Shown here: one piece after another, positions 18,137 to 25,546 of the stretch
Layout: the number at the start of each line of letters is the position of its first letter
Position numbering within the stretch: position 1 is the first letter of the stretch
Assembly: GCA_021731285.1 (NCBI GenBank)
Contig: JAKFXR010000081.1
Location: 1 to 41,779, forward strand
DNA length: 41,779 nt
Source of the DNA: Polaromonas sp.
Lineage (GTDB): Bacteria > Pseudomonadota > Gammaproteobacteria > Burkholderiales > Burkholderiaceae_C
Direction: 5' to 3'
Translations under genes and position numbers: made by a program
The notes under the pieces: generated by a model
The model's database searches: none
What the model saw: only the letters and a program-made list of their open reading frames with translations
What the model was told of the DNA's origin: nothing

Positions 18137-21100
18137 ATGAAGGTCAGGATCAGCTTGCGCACGCGCATCATCATGCTGGTGTTGATTGCAATTGTTCCGC
18201 TGCTCGCGCTGTCCTTGCTCAAGGCCTGGCTGACCGCAAGCGCCGGCGTCAACCGGGCTACTGAAAACCTCAAGTTTGCCGTCACCCTGGTGGCTGGTAG
18301 CCAGGAGCGCATCGATGTCTCGACGCAACATATCCTGATGGCGGTGGCCAATGCACCCGGGCTGCTGGCGAAGGGGTCGCAGGAATGCCAGCGTTATCTG
18401 CAAACCCTCAAGAAAGAACTGTCGATGTACCGCAATCTGGGTCTCATCGGGCTCGACGGGTACTTCCTTTGTGATGGCGTGGGCAACACGGCAAAGGTTT
18501 ATGCAGGCGACCGCGCCTACTTCAAGGCGGCCCTGACCGGTCGCGGCGTCTCCGCCAGCGGCTACATGGTGGGGCGCGGGACCAACAAGCCGGTGATCAC
18601 ATTTTCGTTGCCGGTGGAGGCCGACGGAAAAGTCGTCGCTGTTGCCTTTGCCAGCGTGGACCTGGCCGAACTGTCCAGGGTTGTCGGCAATGCGCCCATG
18701 CCCAACGGCACCCGTTTCGCCGTCACCGACCGCCAGGGCATTGTGCTGGCGGCCAGTCCCGACAAGGATGTTGTGGTCGGGCAGCCCGTGCCTGTGGCTT
18801 TGCTGCAGGAAGCCGTCAAGACCATGCGCAGCGGCAGTGGAGAAGGCATCGATGCAACCGGTGCCAAGCGCATTTATGCCTTCATGCCCGCGGGCACATC
18901 GGCCGATGCACGGTTTTTTGTTTCGGTCAGCGCCGGGTGGGACCGTGTCACGGGTTTTGCCACCAACCAGATGATGATGGAACTGATCGTGCTGGCCCTG
19001 ACTGCGTTTCTGGGAACCTGGATGGCCTGGATGATGGGAAGCCGCGCCATTGTGCGGCCCACCAACGAGATTCTCGAAGCCAACCGGAAAGTTGAGTCCG
19101 GCATGCTTGACGCGCGTGTTCCCGAATCGGTGGCAGGGGACAGAGGCGAATTTGCGCGGCTGGGGGCGGGCTTCAACCAGATGGCCGAAGCCCTGGAAAA
19201 GCAGCGCAATGACTTGCAAGCCGAGCTTGCGCGCAGCGACGCGGTGCAGCAAAAACTTCACGATGCACAGCGCCTGGGCCGCATAGGCTACTGGCAGCTT
19301 GAGCTCGCCACCTCCCGGATATGGTGGTCTGACGAAGTGTATGAGCTGATGGGGGTGAAGCCGGGGAATTTTGAGGTGACTTATGAGTCATTTCTGCGGC
19401 TGGTGCACCCCGACGACCTCGCGGCTTTCAAGACGGCCCGTGACGCCGCGGTGCAAGACAACCTCACGCTGGAGCTGGAGTTCCGGATCATCACCGGCGC
19501 TGGCGATATCCGGTGGATTCACCAGTCGGGTCGCGCGCACGGCGGCGGCGACGGGGTGGCGCCTACCCATCGCACCGGCGTCATTCAGGACATCACCGAA
19601 CGCAAGCGGGCCGAGGTGGCGGTCACCCGCAACACCGAGCTGCTCAATCGCACCGGGGAGATGGCAAAGATAGGCGGATGGGAGTTGATGCTGGACCGCA
19701 TGGTTTTCTACTGCTCGGACCAGATTTTCCGCATCCATGACATGGAGCCCGGAGGGTCGACTCCGCTGGACCTGGCCATCAGTTTTTATGCGCCGGAAGC
19801 CCAGCCCCTGGTCCGGACCGCGATCAAGGACGCAATCGAGCACGGGCAGCCATGGGACCTGGTGCTTCCTTTCATCACCGCGCGGGGGCGCCGTATCCTG
19901 GTTCGGCTTCAGGGCCGGCCCTTGATGCAGGACGGCAAAACCGTGCGCCTCGTCGGGGCCTTTCAGGATGTAACCGAGCAGCAGGAGGCGCAAGCCCAGC
20001 TCAAGCTGCTGGAAGCCGCCGTCTCCCGCCTGAACGATATCGTTCTCATCACCGAGGCCTCCCCCATCGAGGACCCCGGGCCGCGCATTGTTTTTGTCAA
20101 CGATGCCTTTGAGCGCCGCACCGGCTACAGTCGCGAGGAAGTGCTGGGGAAATCTCCGCGCTTCCTGCAGGGCCCGCAGACGCAGCGCGCCGAACTGGAC
20201 CGCATACGTACCGCGCTCCAGAGCAACTCACCTGTACGCGCAGAGCTGATCAACTACACCAAGGACGGTCAGCCTTTGTGGCTGGAGCTGGACATTGTGC
20301 CGATAGCAGACAGCGACGGGCGGCACTCACACTTTGTGTCCGTGGAGCGGGACGTCACCCACCGCAAGCTGGCCGAGCAGGCATTGGTGGAGAGCGAGCA
20401 GCGATACGCCGCTCTTTTCCTGTTCGCACCGGTGCCGATGTGGATCGTCGACGACCAGACGCTCCGGTTCCTTGCCGTCAACGAAGCGGCCGTGCACAAC
20501 TACGGTTACTCGCGGGAAGAGTTTTTGCAGATGACCAGTTATGACATCCGCAACCCGGCAGAGCGCCAACGTTTGAAGCTCGCAGTGACAAACGCCGTCA
20601 ACGGCGGGGCCAACCGATGGACCCATGTTCGTAAAGACGGTGTTGAAGTCCCGGTGGAGGTTGTTGCCCGTCTCATCACCTTCATGGGCACGCCGGCCCG
20701 ATTTGTGGTGTCCATTGATATCACGGCCCAGGTCCAGGCCGAAAAGGCTGCACAGAACCACCTGTTTACCCTGCAGCGGGCCGCGGATGCAGCCCAGGCC
20801 ATCACAGCGCACCAGACCCTGGAGGGCGCGATGGAAGAGGTCGCAGAGCAGTCGCGCAGCGTGATAGGGGCCCATCATGCCGTGGTCAGCGTGTGCCATG
20901 GAGGCAACTGGGAGCAGGCCCTGCACACCCAGTCGTTCTCCGAAAAATACGCGGGTCACCAGGATGCGATGAGTCTGTGGGACGGCAGCGGCATTTATGC
21001 TGCCGTGTGTGAAGCCAACCGTCCGATGCGATTGACGCAGGCTGAACTTGAAGCGCATCCACGCTGGAAAGATGTAACGAAGCCCGGCGACAACACATCC

Positions 21101-22432
21101 CGTCCGATGCGCGGCTGGCTTGCGGTGCCGCTGACAGGCCACAACGGAGAGAACATCGGCCTGTTGCAGCTGACCGACAAATACGAAGGTGAATTCACCA
21201 TCGAGGACCAGTATGTCTGCGCCGAGCTGGCAGAACTGGCCTCCATTGCCATCGAAAACGCCAGCCTGTTTGAGCAGGTGCGCCAGCTCAATGCCGGGCT
21301 GGAGCAAAAAGTGGCCGAGCGCACTGCCGCCCTGACGCGTCAGGAGGCCATGTCCCGCGCCCTGGCCGAACAGGCACCGCAAATCATCTGGAATGCCGAC
21401 GCCGACGGCAAGGTGACCTATGTCAACCAGCACTGGTATGACCTGATGGGCGGCACCCGTGACGAATGGCTGGGAGACAACTGGACCCGTGCGGTTCACC
21501 CGGACGATCTGGCGGAGCTGCACGAAAACTGGCGGATGTCCAGCCGTGACCTCAAGCCCTACGTCGGCTTGCGGCGCTTGCTCGCCAAGGACGGCACCTA
21601 CCACACCATGTCCTACCGCGCAGCGCCGGTGCTGGGTGAGGACGGCAAGGTCATGTTCTGGGTCGGCATCGACGCCGATGTCAGCGAGATCAAGGCGATC
21701 GAGTCGGCACTGCGGCTGTCCAACCAGGAGCTGGAAGCGTTTTCCTACTCCGTGTCCCACGACCTGCGCTCACCCCTGAACACGGTCGACGGCTTCAGCC
21801 GCCTGCTCAGCAAGCAACTCGAAAGCACCGAATCCAACGAAAAAGTCCGCCATTACCTTTCACGCATTCAGGCAGGCGTGGCGCAGATGGGCCGCCTGAT
21901 CGAGGACCTGCTGTCGCTGGCGCAGGTGTCCCGCACGCAGATGCGCCAGGAGACGGTCGACCTGAGCGCCATCGCCAACGAAATTGCTGTTGAGTGCCGT
22001 GCCCGCAATCCCGAGCGGTCCGCAGACATCCACATCGAAGACGGCTTGCTGGTGCAGGGGGATGGCCGCCTGATACGCGTGGTGATGGAAAACCTGGTGG
22101 GCAACGCCTGGAAGTTCACTTCGCAAAAACCCCGCGCCGAGATTCGTGTCGGCTATCGGAAAGACAGCAGCGGAGTGTCTGCTTTTTACGTCCAGGACAA
22201 CGGGGCCGGTTTTGACATGGCGTTTGCCGACAAGTTGTTCAACACCTTTCAGCGCCTGCATGCGGTGACCGAGTTTCCGGGGACCGGCGTGGGGCTGGCC
22301 ATCGTCAGCAGGGTGATAGGCCGACATCGTGGCCACGTCTGGGCCGAGTCAGAGCCGGGCAGAGGCGCCACCTTTTTCTTCACGCTGCCGCCCGCCGCGG
22401 GCTTTTTTGAAACACCGCCGTCCCAGTTGTAA
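18137..22432 (+). CDS. Large membrane sensor histidine kinase (Cache-HAMP-PAS5-GAF-HisKA-HATPase)
   Basis: A 1431-residue kinase. In order: membrane helix (about 10-30), periplasmic double-Cache region (35-270), second helix (275-297), HAMP (302-352), PAS1 (374-490), PAS2 (498-615), LOV-like PAS3 (625-745), PAS4 (756-869), GAF (874-1050), coiled coil, PAS5 (1075-1185), HisKA (1196-1265) and HATPase (1310-1425). The phospho-acceptor is H1208 in SVSHDLRSPL; the ATP site shows ENLVGNAWKF, DNGAGF and GTGVGLAIV, so it should be active. PAS3 has GKSPRFLQG where light-sensing LOV domains have GRNCRFLQG, so the adduct-forming Cys is absent (P674). ATG is preceded by GGAAGG. It lies between two response regulators and is likely to signal to both; the ligand is unknown. 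Confidence 0.92.
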   Translation: MKVRISLRTRIIMLVLIAIVPLLALSLLKAWLTASAGVNRATENLKFAVTLVAGSQERIDVSTQHILMAVANAPGLLAKGSQECQRYLQTLKKELSMYRNLGLIGLDGYFLCDGVGNTAKVYAGDRAYFKAALTGRGVSASGYMVGRGTNKPVITFSLPVEADGKVVAVAFASVDLAELSRVVGNAPMPNGTRFAVTDRQGIVLAASPDKDVVVGQPVPVALLQEAVKTMRSGSGEGIDATGAKRIYAFMPAGTSADARFFVSVSAGWDRVTGFATNQMMMELIVLALTAFLGTWMAWMMGSRAIVRPTNEILEANRKVESGMLDARVPESVAGDRGEFARLGAGFNQMAEALEKQRNDLQAELARSDAVQQKLHDAQRLGRIGYWQLELATSRIWWSDEVYELMGVKPGNFEVTYESFLRLVHPDDLAAFKTARDAAVQDNLTLELEFRIITGAGDIRWIHQSGRAHGGGDGVAPTHRTGVIQDITERKRAEVAVTRNTELLNRTGEMAKIGGWELMLDRMVFYCSDQIFRIHDMEPGGSTPLDLAISFYAPEAQPLVRTAIKDAIEHGQPWDLVLPFITARGRRILVRLQGRPLMQDGKTVRLVGAFQDVTEQQEAQAQLKLLEAAVSRLNDIVLITEASPIEDPGPRIVFVNDAFERRTGYSREEVLGKSPRFLQGPQTQRAELDRIRTALQSNSPVRAELINYTKDGQPLWLELDIVPIADSDGRHSHFVSVERDVTHRKLAEQALVESEQRYAALFLFAPVPMWIVDDQTLRFLAVNEAAVHNYGYSREEFLQMTSYDIRNPAERQRLKLAVTNAVNGGANRWTHVRKDGVEVPVEVVARLITFMGTPARFVVSIDITAQVQAEKAAQNHLFTLQRAADAAQAITAHQTLEGAMEEVAEQSRSVIGAHHAVVSVCHGGNWEQALHTQSFSEKYAGHQDAMSLWDGSGIYAAVCEANRPMRLTQAELEAHPRWKDVTKPGDNTSRPMRGWLAVPLTGHNGENIGLLQLTDKYEGEFTIEDQYVCAELAELASIAIENASLFEQVRQLNAGLEQKVAERTAALTRQEAMSRALAEQAPQIIWNADADGKVTYVNQHWYDLMGGTRDEWLGDNWTRAVHPDDLAELHENWRMSSRDLKPYVGLRRLLAKDGTYHTMSYRAAPVLGEDGKVMFWVGIDADVSEIKAIESALRLSNQELEAFSYSVSHDLRSPLNTVDGFSRLLSKQLESTESNEKVRHYLSRIQAGVAQMGRLIEDLLSLAQVSRTQMRQETVDLSAIANEIAVECRARNPERSADIHIEDGLLVQGDGRLIRVVMENLVGNAWKFTSQKPRAEIRVGYRKDSSGVSAFYVQDNGAGFDMAFADKLFNTFQRLHAVTEFPGTGVGLAIVSRVIGRHRGHVWAESEPGRGATFFFTLPPAAGFFETPPSQL

Positions 22433-22440
22433 TAAACCCT

Positions 22441-22510
22441 GCAAATTGAGGAAATTTTTATTTAATTGATTAAATCCCCAAATTTGTTTAAATTGTCAGT
22501 TGTATATATT
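22441..22510 (+). promoter_or_regulatory. AT-rich putative promoter before the HTH-receiver gene
   Basis: This short gap is far richer in A+T than its surroundings. Candidate elements are TTGATT (22466) with TTAAAT (22488) at 16 bases, or TTGTTT (22484) with TATATT (22505) at 15 bases. It suggests that the regulator gene has its own promoter. Not provable by eye. Confidence 0.3.
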
Positions 22511-22523
22511 CCGGATTCCTGCC

Positions 22524-23165
22524 ATGTCACGTGAGCCTCAGACGTTCGAGAGCGCCATCACTTCCAGCGATTTTTCCAGCGACGACTACTGCGGCACCAC
22601 TTACGCAGCAAAACTGCTTGGCCTGTCGGTCGCCACCGTCCAGTCCCTCGTGGAAAAAGGCGAAATCGAAGCGTGGAAAACGCTGGGTGGCCATCGCCGG
22701 CTGTCGATTCGCGCCATCAACAACTATCTGCAGAAAAACAGTCCCCAGCTCGCCCAGGTGGACGCCGACCCCCGGCACCGCCTCAGCGTGCTGGTCGTCG
22801 AGGACGACGAAGCCGCCCGCGAGCTTTACAAGGCCCAGTTTGAAGAATGGGACATGGCGGTGGACTGCAGCTTCATGCCCTCGGCGCTTGAAGCGCTGAT
22901 GGACATTGCCAGCATGCGGCCCGATCTTCTGATCACCGACCTCAACATGCCCGGCGTGGACGGCATGGAAATGCTGCGCGCACTCAAACGCAACCAGCAA
23001 CTGGCGTCCATGCAGATTCTGGTGATCAGCGGCCTGCCCAAAGAAGCCATCAAGGAAAGAGGCGGGCTGCCGCCCAACTCGCACTACCTTGAAAAGCCGA
23101 TCAACTTCGACTGGTTGCACGGCTATGTGACCGCACTGCTGGTCGCCAACCGCAAGTGGCGTTAA
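22524..23165 (+). CDS. Response regulator with N-terminal MerR/excisionase-type HTH and C-terminal receiver
   Basis: 213 residues. An N-terminal DNA-binding domain of the MerR/excisionase type (about 22-72; AAKLLGLSVATVQSLVEKG then TLGGHRRLSIRAI) is followed by a receiver domain (86-205) with acidic pocket E93-D95, phospho-site D139 (LITDLNMPG) and K191 (LEKPINF). Most response regulators have the receiver first; here the order is reversed. ATG at 22524 is preferred over a TTG at 22500 in the same frame because the domain begins well after it and the upstream codons lie in promoter-like DNA. It probably binds DNA under control of the neighbouring kinases; target genes are unknown. Confidence 0.88.
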   Translation: MSREPQTFESAITSSDFSSDDYCGTTYAAKLLGLSVATVQSLVEKGEIEAWKTLGGHRRLSIRAINNYLQKNSPQLAQVDADPRHRLSVLVVEDDEAARELYKAQFEEWDMAVDCSFMPSALEALMDIASMRPDLLITDLNMPGVDGMEMLRALKRNQQLASMQILVISGLPKEAIKERGGLPPNSHYLEKPINFDWLHGYVTALLVANRKWR

Positions 23166-23226
23166 GTCCTCTGCCTTCAACGCGGGGGCAGGGGCGGCAC
23201 TTCAAGACACTGGAGGACTGGCTCCA

Positions 23227-24810
23227 TTGAAAGCCCTCAAGGCATGGTTTAACAGCCGAAGCAGCGCGACCAGGCCTTCTTTGGCGCTGGCTTCAAGTTA
23301 TTTTGCAGGCAAGCCGCTGGCCCATGGGGAGGTTCTGCAGGTGGGGCTGGAGCTGGCCACCCAGGGCATTGTCCTGCTCGACGAGGGGTGGCGCATCACC
23401 AGCATCAACACCTGTGCCCGCGAACTGCTTCACTGTGCGAGGGACAAGCTGTCGGGTGTGGATTTCTGGGAGGTGGTCCCCGAAGAAATTGCCGACGAAC
23501 ATCGCAGCGCGGCAGAACTTGCCTTGCAGAGCGGCGGCGCACACACCTTTGTCGGGCACCACGCTTTCGAGAGCCAGTGGGTTGAATACAGCCTGCGCCG
23601 TCACGCCCAGGGCCTGGTCGTCAATCTGCGCGACCTCAGCGCCGAGCGCCGTGCCGCGCTGCTGCTGGCAGACAGCGAGTACTGCAACGAAACCCTGTTC
23701 GATGCCAGCTCGCAGGTCATGTGGCTGCTGGACGCCGAATCGCGTCGCATCATCGCGGCCAACAAGGCCGCAGCGGGCTTTTATGGCATCGAGCAGGGCC
23801 AACTGGCGGGCCTGGCCGTGGAAACCCTTTTCCCTGAAGGCGAAGGTGCAGCCCTGCTGGCATCGCTACCGGCCTCCAGTTTTGTGCAGGAAATGCGGCT
23901 GTGTACGCAGAAAAAACTGGACGGCGAGCGGGTGCTGGTGGAGTTGTCATGCGGCAGCGTGCAGTGGTTTGAGCGCCCTGCAGTTTTGGTGAGCGTGGCC
24001 GACGTTGGCGCCAGGCACCTGGCGGATGCACATTTGCGCCGGCTCAATACAGAGCTGGAGCGCCGGCTTGAGTCGAGTACAGCGGAGCTGCAACGCAGCC
24101 ATCACGAGCTGGAAGCCTTCACCTACGCCATGTCCAATGATCTGAAAGCGCCTTTGCATGTGGTCAACGGCTTTGCCCGCACACTGGCCGAGCGGCATGC
24201 CTCCTCGCTTGACGAGCAGGGACGCCACTTCCTCGGGCGCATCCAGGCCAGCACCCAGCAACTGGCCAAACTGATTGATGACCTGCGCACCCTGACGCAC
24301 CTGCCGCGATTGCCCCTGATCCCCGAAACCGTGGATATGGCGCCCCTGTGCAAGCGCCTGATCGACAACCTGCGCAAGCGTGACCCCCTGCGCCAGGTGG
24401 TGCTGGAAATTCCCGAAACCCTGCCGCTGGTCGGCGACAGGACCATGCTGATCGCAGCGCTGGAGAGCCTGATCGACAACGCCTGGAAGTTCACCTCCAG
24501 AAAAGAGCAGGGCTGGATCAAGGTCGGCCTGGCGCCGGGAAAGCTTCCGGGGCACACCGTGTTTTTTGTCACCGACAACGGTGCCGGGTTCGATCCCGCC
24601 TATGTTGAAAAACTCTTCACGGCATTTCAGCGCCTGCACTCTTCTGCAGACTTTCCCGGCGGCGGGCTGGGTCTGGCCATCGTCAGGCGCGTGGCAGAGC
24701 GGCACGGCGGTGAAGTGTGGGCGACCACGGTTCACAACGCCGGTGCGAGCTTTTTTCTGTCCTTGCCGCAGGGTGAGGCAACACCGCAGGGACCGTCATC
24801 CCGGGCTTGA
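23227..24810 (+). CDS. Cytosolic PAS-PAS histidine kinase homologue lacking the phospho-acceptor His
   Basis: 527 residues with no membrane segment. PAS-like domains lie at about 35-145 and 152-265, then a coiled coil, a HisKA-like dimerisation domain (295-360) and an HATPase domain (405-515). The H-box reads AMSNDLKAPL: the histidine found in the upstream kinase (SVSHDLRSPL) is Asn304 here (codon AAT at 24136-24138). The ATP-binding motifs remain: DNAWKFT, DNGAGF and GGGLGLAIV. It cannot autophosphorylate at the usual place and may act as a modulator, phosphatase or heterodimer partner of the large kinase. The start is TTG at 23227 with GGAGG 10 bases upstream. The stop TGA and the last four codons lie inside a REP-like unit. 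Confidence 0.85.
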   Translation: MKALKAWFNSRSSATRPSLALASSYFAGKPLAHGEVLQVGLELATQGIVLLDEGWRITSINTCARELLHCARDKLSGVDFWEVVPEEIADEHRSAAELALQSGGAHTFVGHHAFESQWVEYSLRRHAQGLVVNLRDLSAERRAALLLADSEYCNETLFDASSQVMWLLDAESRRIIAANKAAAGFYGIEQGQLAGLAVETLFPEGEGAALLASLPASSFVQEMRLCTQKKLDGERVLVELSCGSVQWFERPAVLVSVADVGARHLADAHLRRLNTELERRLESSTAELQRSHHELEAFTYAMSNDLKAPLHVVNGFARTLAERHASSLDEQGRHFLGRIQASTQQLAKLIDDLRTLTHLPRLPLIPETVDMAPLCKRLIDNLRKRDPLRQVVLEIPETLPLVGDRTMLIAALESLIDNAWKFTSRKEQGWIKVGLAPGKLPGHTVFFVTDNGAGFDPAYVEKLFTAFQRLHSSADFPGGGLGLAIVRRVAERHGGEVWATTVHNAGASFFLSLPQGEATPQGPSSRA

Positions 24811-24823
24811 TCCGGGATCCATG
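24795..24823 (+). repeat. REP-like unit (GTCATCCCGG family), left of the big palindrome
   Basis: GTCATCCCGGGCTTGATCC followed by GGGATCCATG. It overlaps the end of the upstream kinase gene and provides its stop codon. The matching inverted unit is at 25510-25538, so the two bracket the palindromic element 24851-25480. Confidence 0.8.
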
Positions 24824-24850
24824 TTGGATGACTCGTGCTGCCGGGGTATG

Positions 24851-25480
24851 CCAGCTAGCCGGGTCTCGCCCCGGCGGGCGACTTACTTTTCTTTGCTTCG
24901 CCAAAGAAACCTAAGGAAAAGAAAGGCGACCCGATGGTCCGGGTCCCTTCGCTTCGCTTCGGGCAACCTGCGGTGCTCGCCAAAAGCGGGGTCTCGCTCG
25001 AACTCGGCTTCGCCTCAGACAATCGCGAGCCCTGATCCGCTTTTGCCTGCGCTCCTCGGCCCGGCCCGACGGGCTTAGGGAAAGAAGGCCAAAACCAATT
25101 CGGGGAGACAAGGACACGCCATGGCGTGTCCTTGTCGGGTTTGATTTTGGTACCCGATCTCCCACCCCTTCTGTATGCGCCGAGGAGCGCAGGTTCAGAC
25201 GGATCAGGGCGGGCGATTGTTTGAGCGTAGCGAGTTCGAGCCAGACCCCGGCTGGACCGAGCACCGCAGCTTGAGTTATTGGGGTCAGACGCCAATTTCG
25301 CTGCGGTGCTTTGCACCGCACCCAAGGGGCGAGCCACAGGCTCGGCGAATTTGGACTCTGACCCCAATAACTCCTGACCCCAATAACTCCGCAGACAGCA
25401 GGGTCGCCTTTTCTTTGCTTACTTTCTTTTGGCGAAGCAAAAGAAAGTTACTTGCCGCCGGGCAACCCCCGGCTAGCAGG
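24851..25480. repeat. Large imperfect palindromic element (nested inverted repeats), no genes
   Basis: Outer arms: 24851-24932 (starts CCAGCTAGCCGGG, contains CTTTGCTTCGCCAAAGAAA, ends GGCGACCC) pairs with 25401-25480 (starts GGGTCGCC, ends GGCTAGCAGG). Inner arms: 24968-25060 (CTGCGGTGCTCG to CTGCGCTCCTCGGC) pairs with 25179-25269. Near the centre is a perfect 30-base palindrome, 25107-25136 (GACAAGGACACGCCA and its mirror). The right side carries an extra insert at about 25272-25390. No credible protein is encoded; frames here are translations of the repeat. It is probably a non-autonomous mobile or structural repeat. Confidence 0.75.
25273..25389. repeat. TTATTGGGGTCAGA inverted-repeat element nested in the palindrome
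   Basis: GAGTTATTGGGGTCAGAC (25273-25290) is repeated inverted as CTGACCCCAATAACTC at 25358-25373, and this end is duplicated in tandem at 25374-25389. A perfect hairpin TGCGGTGC-TTT-GCACCGCA lies inside (25302-25320). GGGGTCAGA-type termini are, as far as I recall, seen beside IS200-like REP-associated transposases in other proteobacteria; no transposase is present here. Confidence 0.65.
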
Positions 25481-25509
25481 CACACCACCAAAGCAGGAAG
25501 TCAAGAAGG

Positions 25510-25538
25510 CATGGATCCCGGATCAAGTCCGGGATGAC
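25510..25538 (-). repeat. REP-like unit, right of the big palindrome
   Basis: CATGGATCCCGGATCAAGT followed by CCGGGATGAC is the inverted counterpart of 24795-24823. It ends 8 bases before the stop of the MBL-fold hydrolase gene on the minus strand. Confidence 0.8.
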
Positions 25539-25546
25539 AACCCATG

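Noticed and set aside
19990-20385. A blue-light LOV photoreceptor domain in the large kinase
   Set aside because: The adduct-forming Cys is replaced by Pro674, so a normal LOV photocycle cannot be claimed; kept only as a LOV-like finding.
20327-21760. Long antisense frame (477 residues) inside the large kinase gene
   Set aside because: Composition is unlike a real protein and the kinase domains on the plus strand are clear. Similar antisense frames at 5945-7354, 18119-19261 and 30260-31543 were rejected for the same reason.
24811-25546. Several 120-170 residue frames between the cytosolic kinase and the MBL-fold gene
   Set aside because: They translate the inverted repeats (recurring HPGLDPGS peptides and SER-rich runs) and have no independent support.
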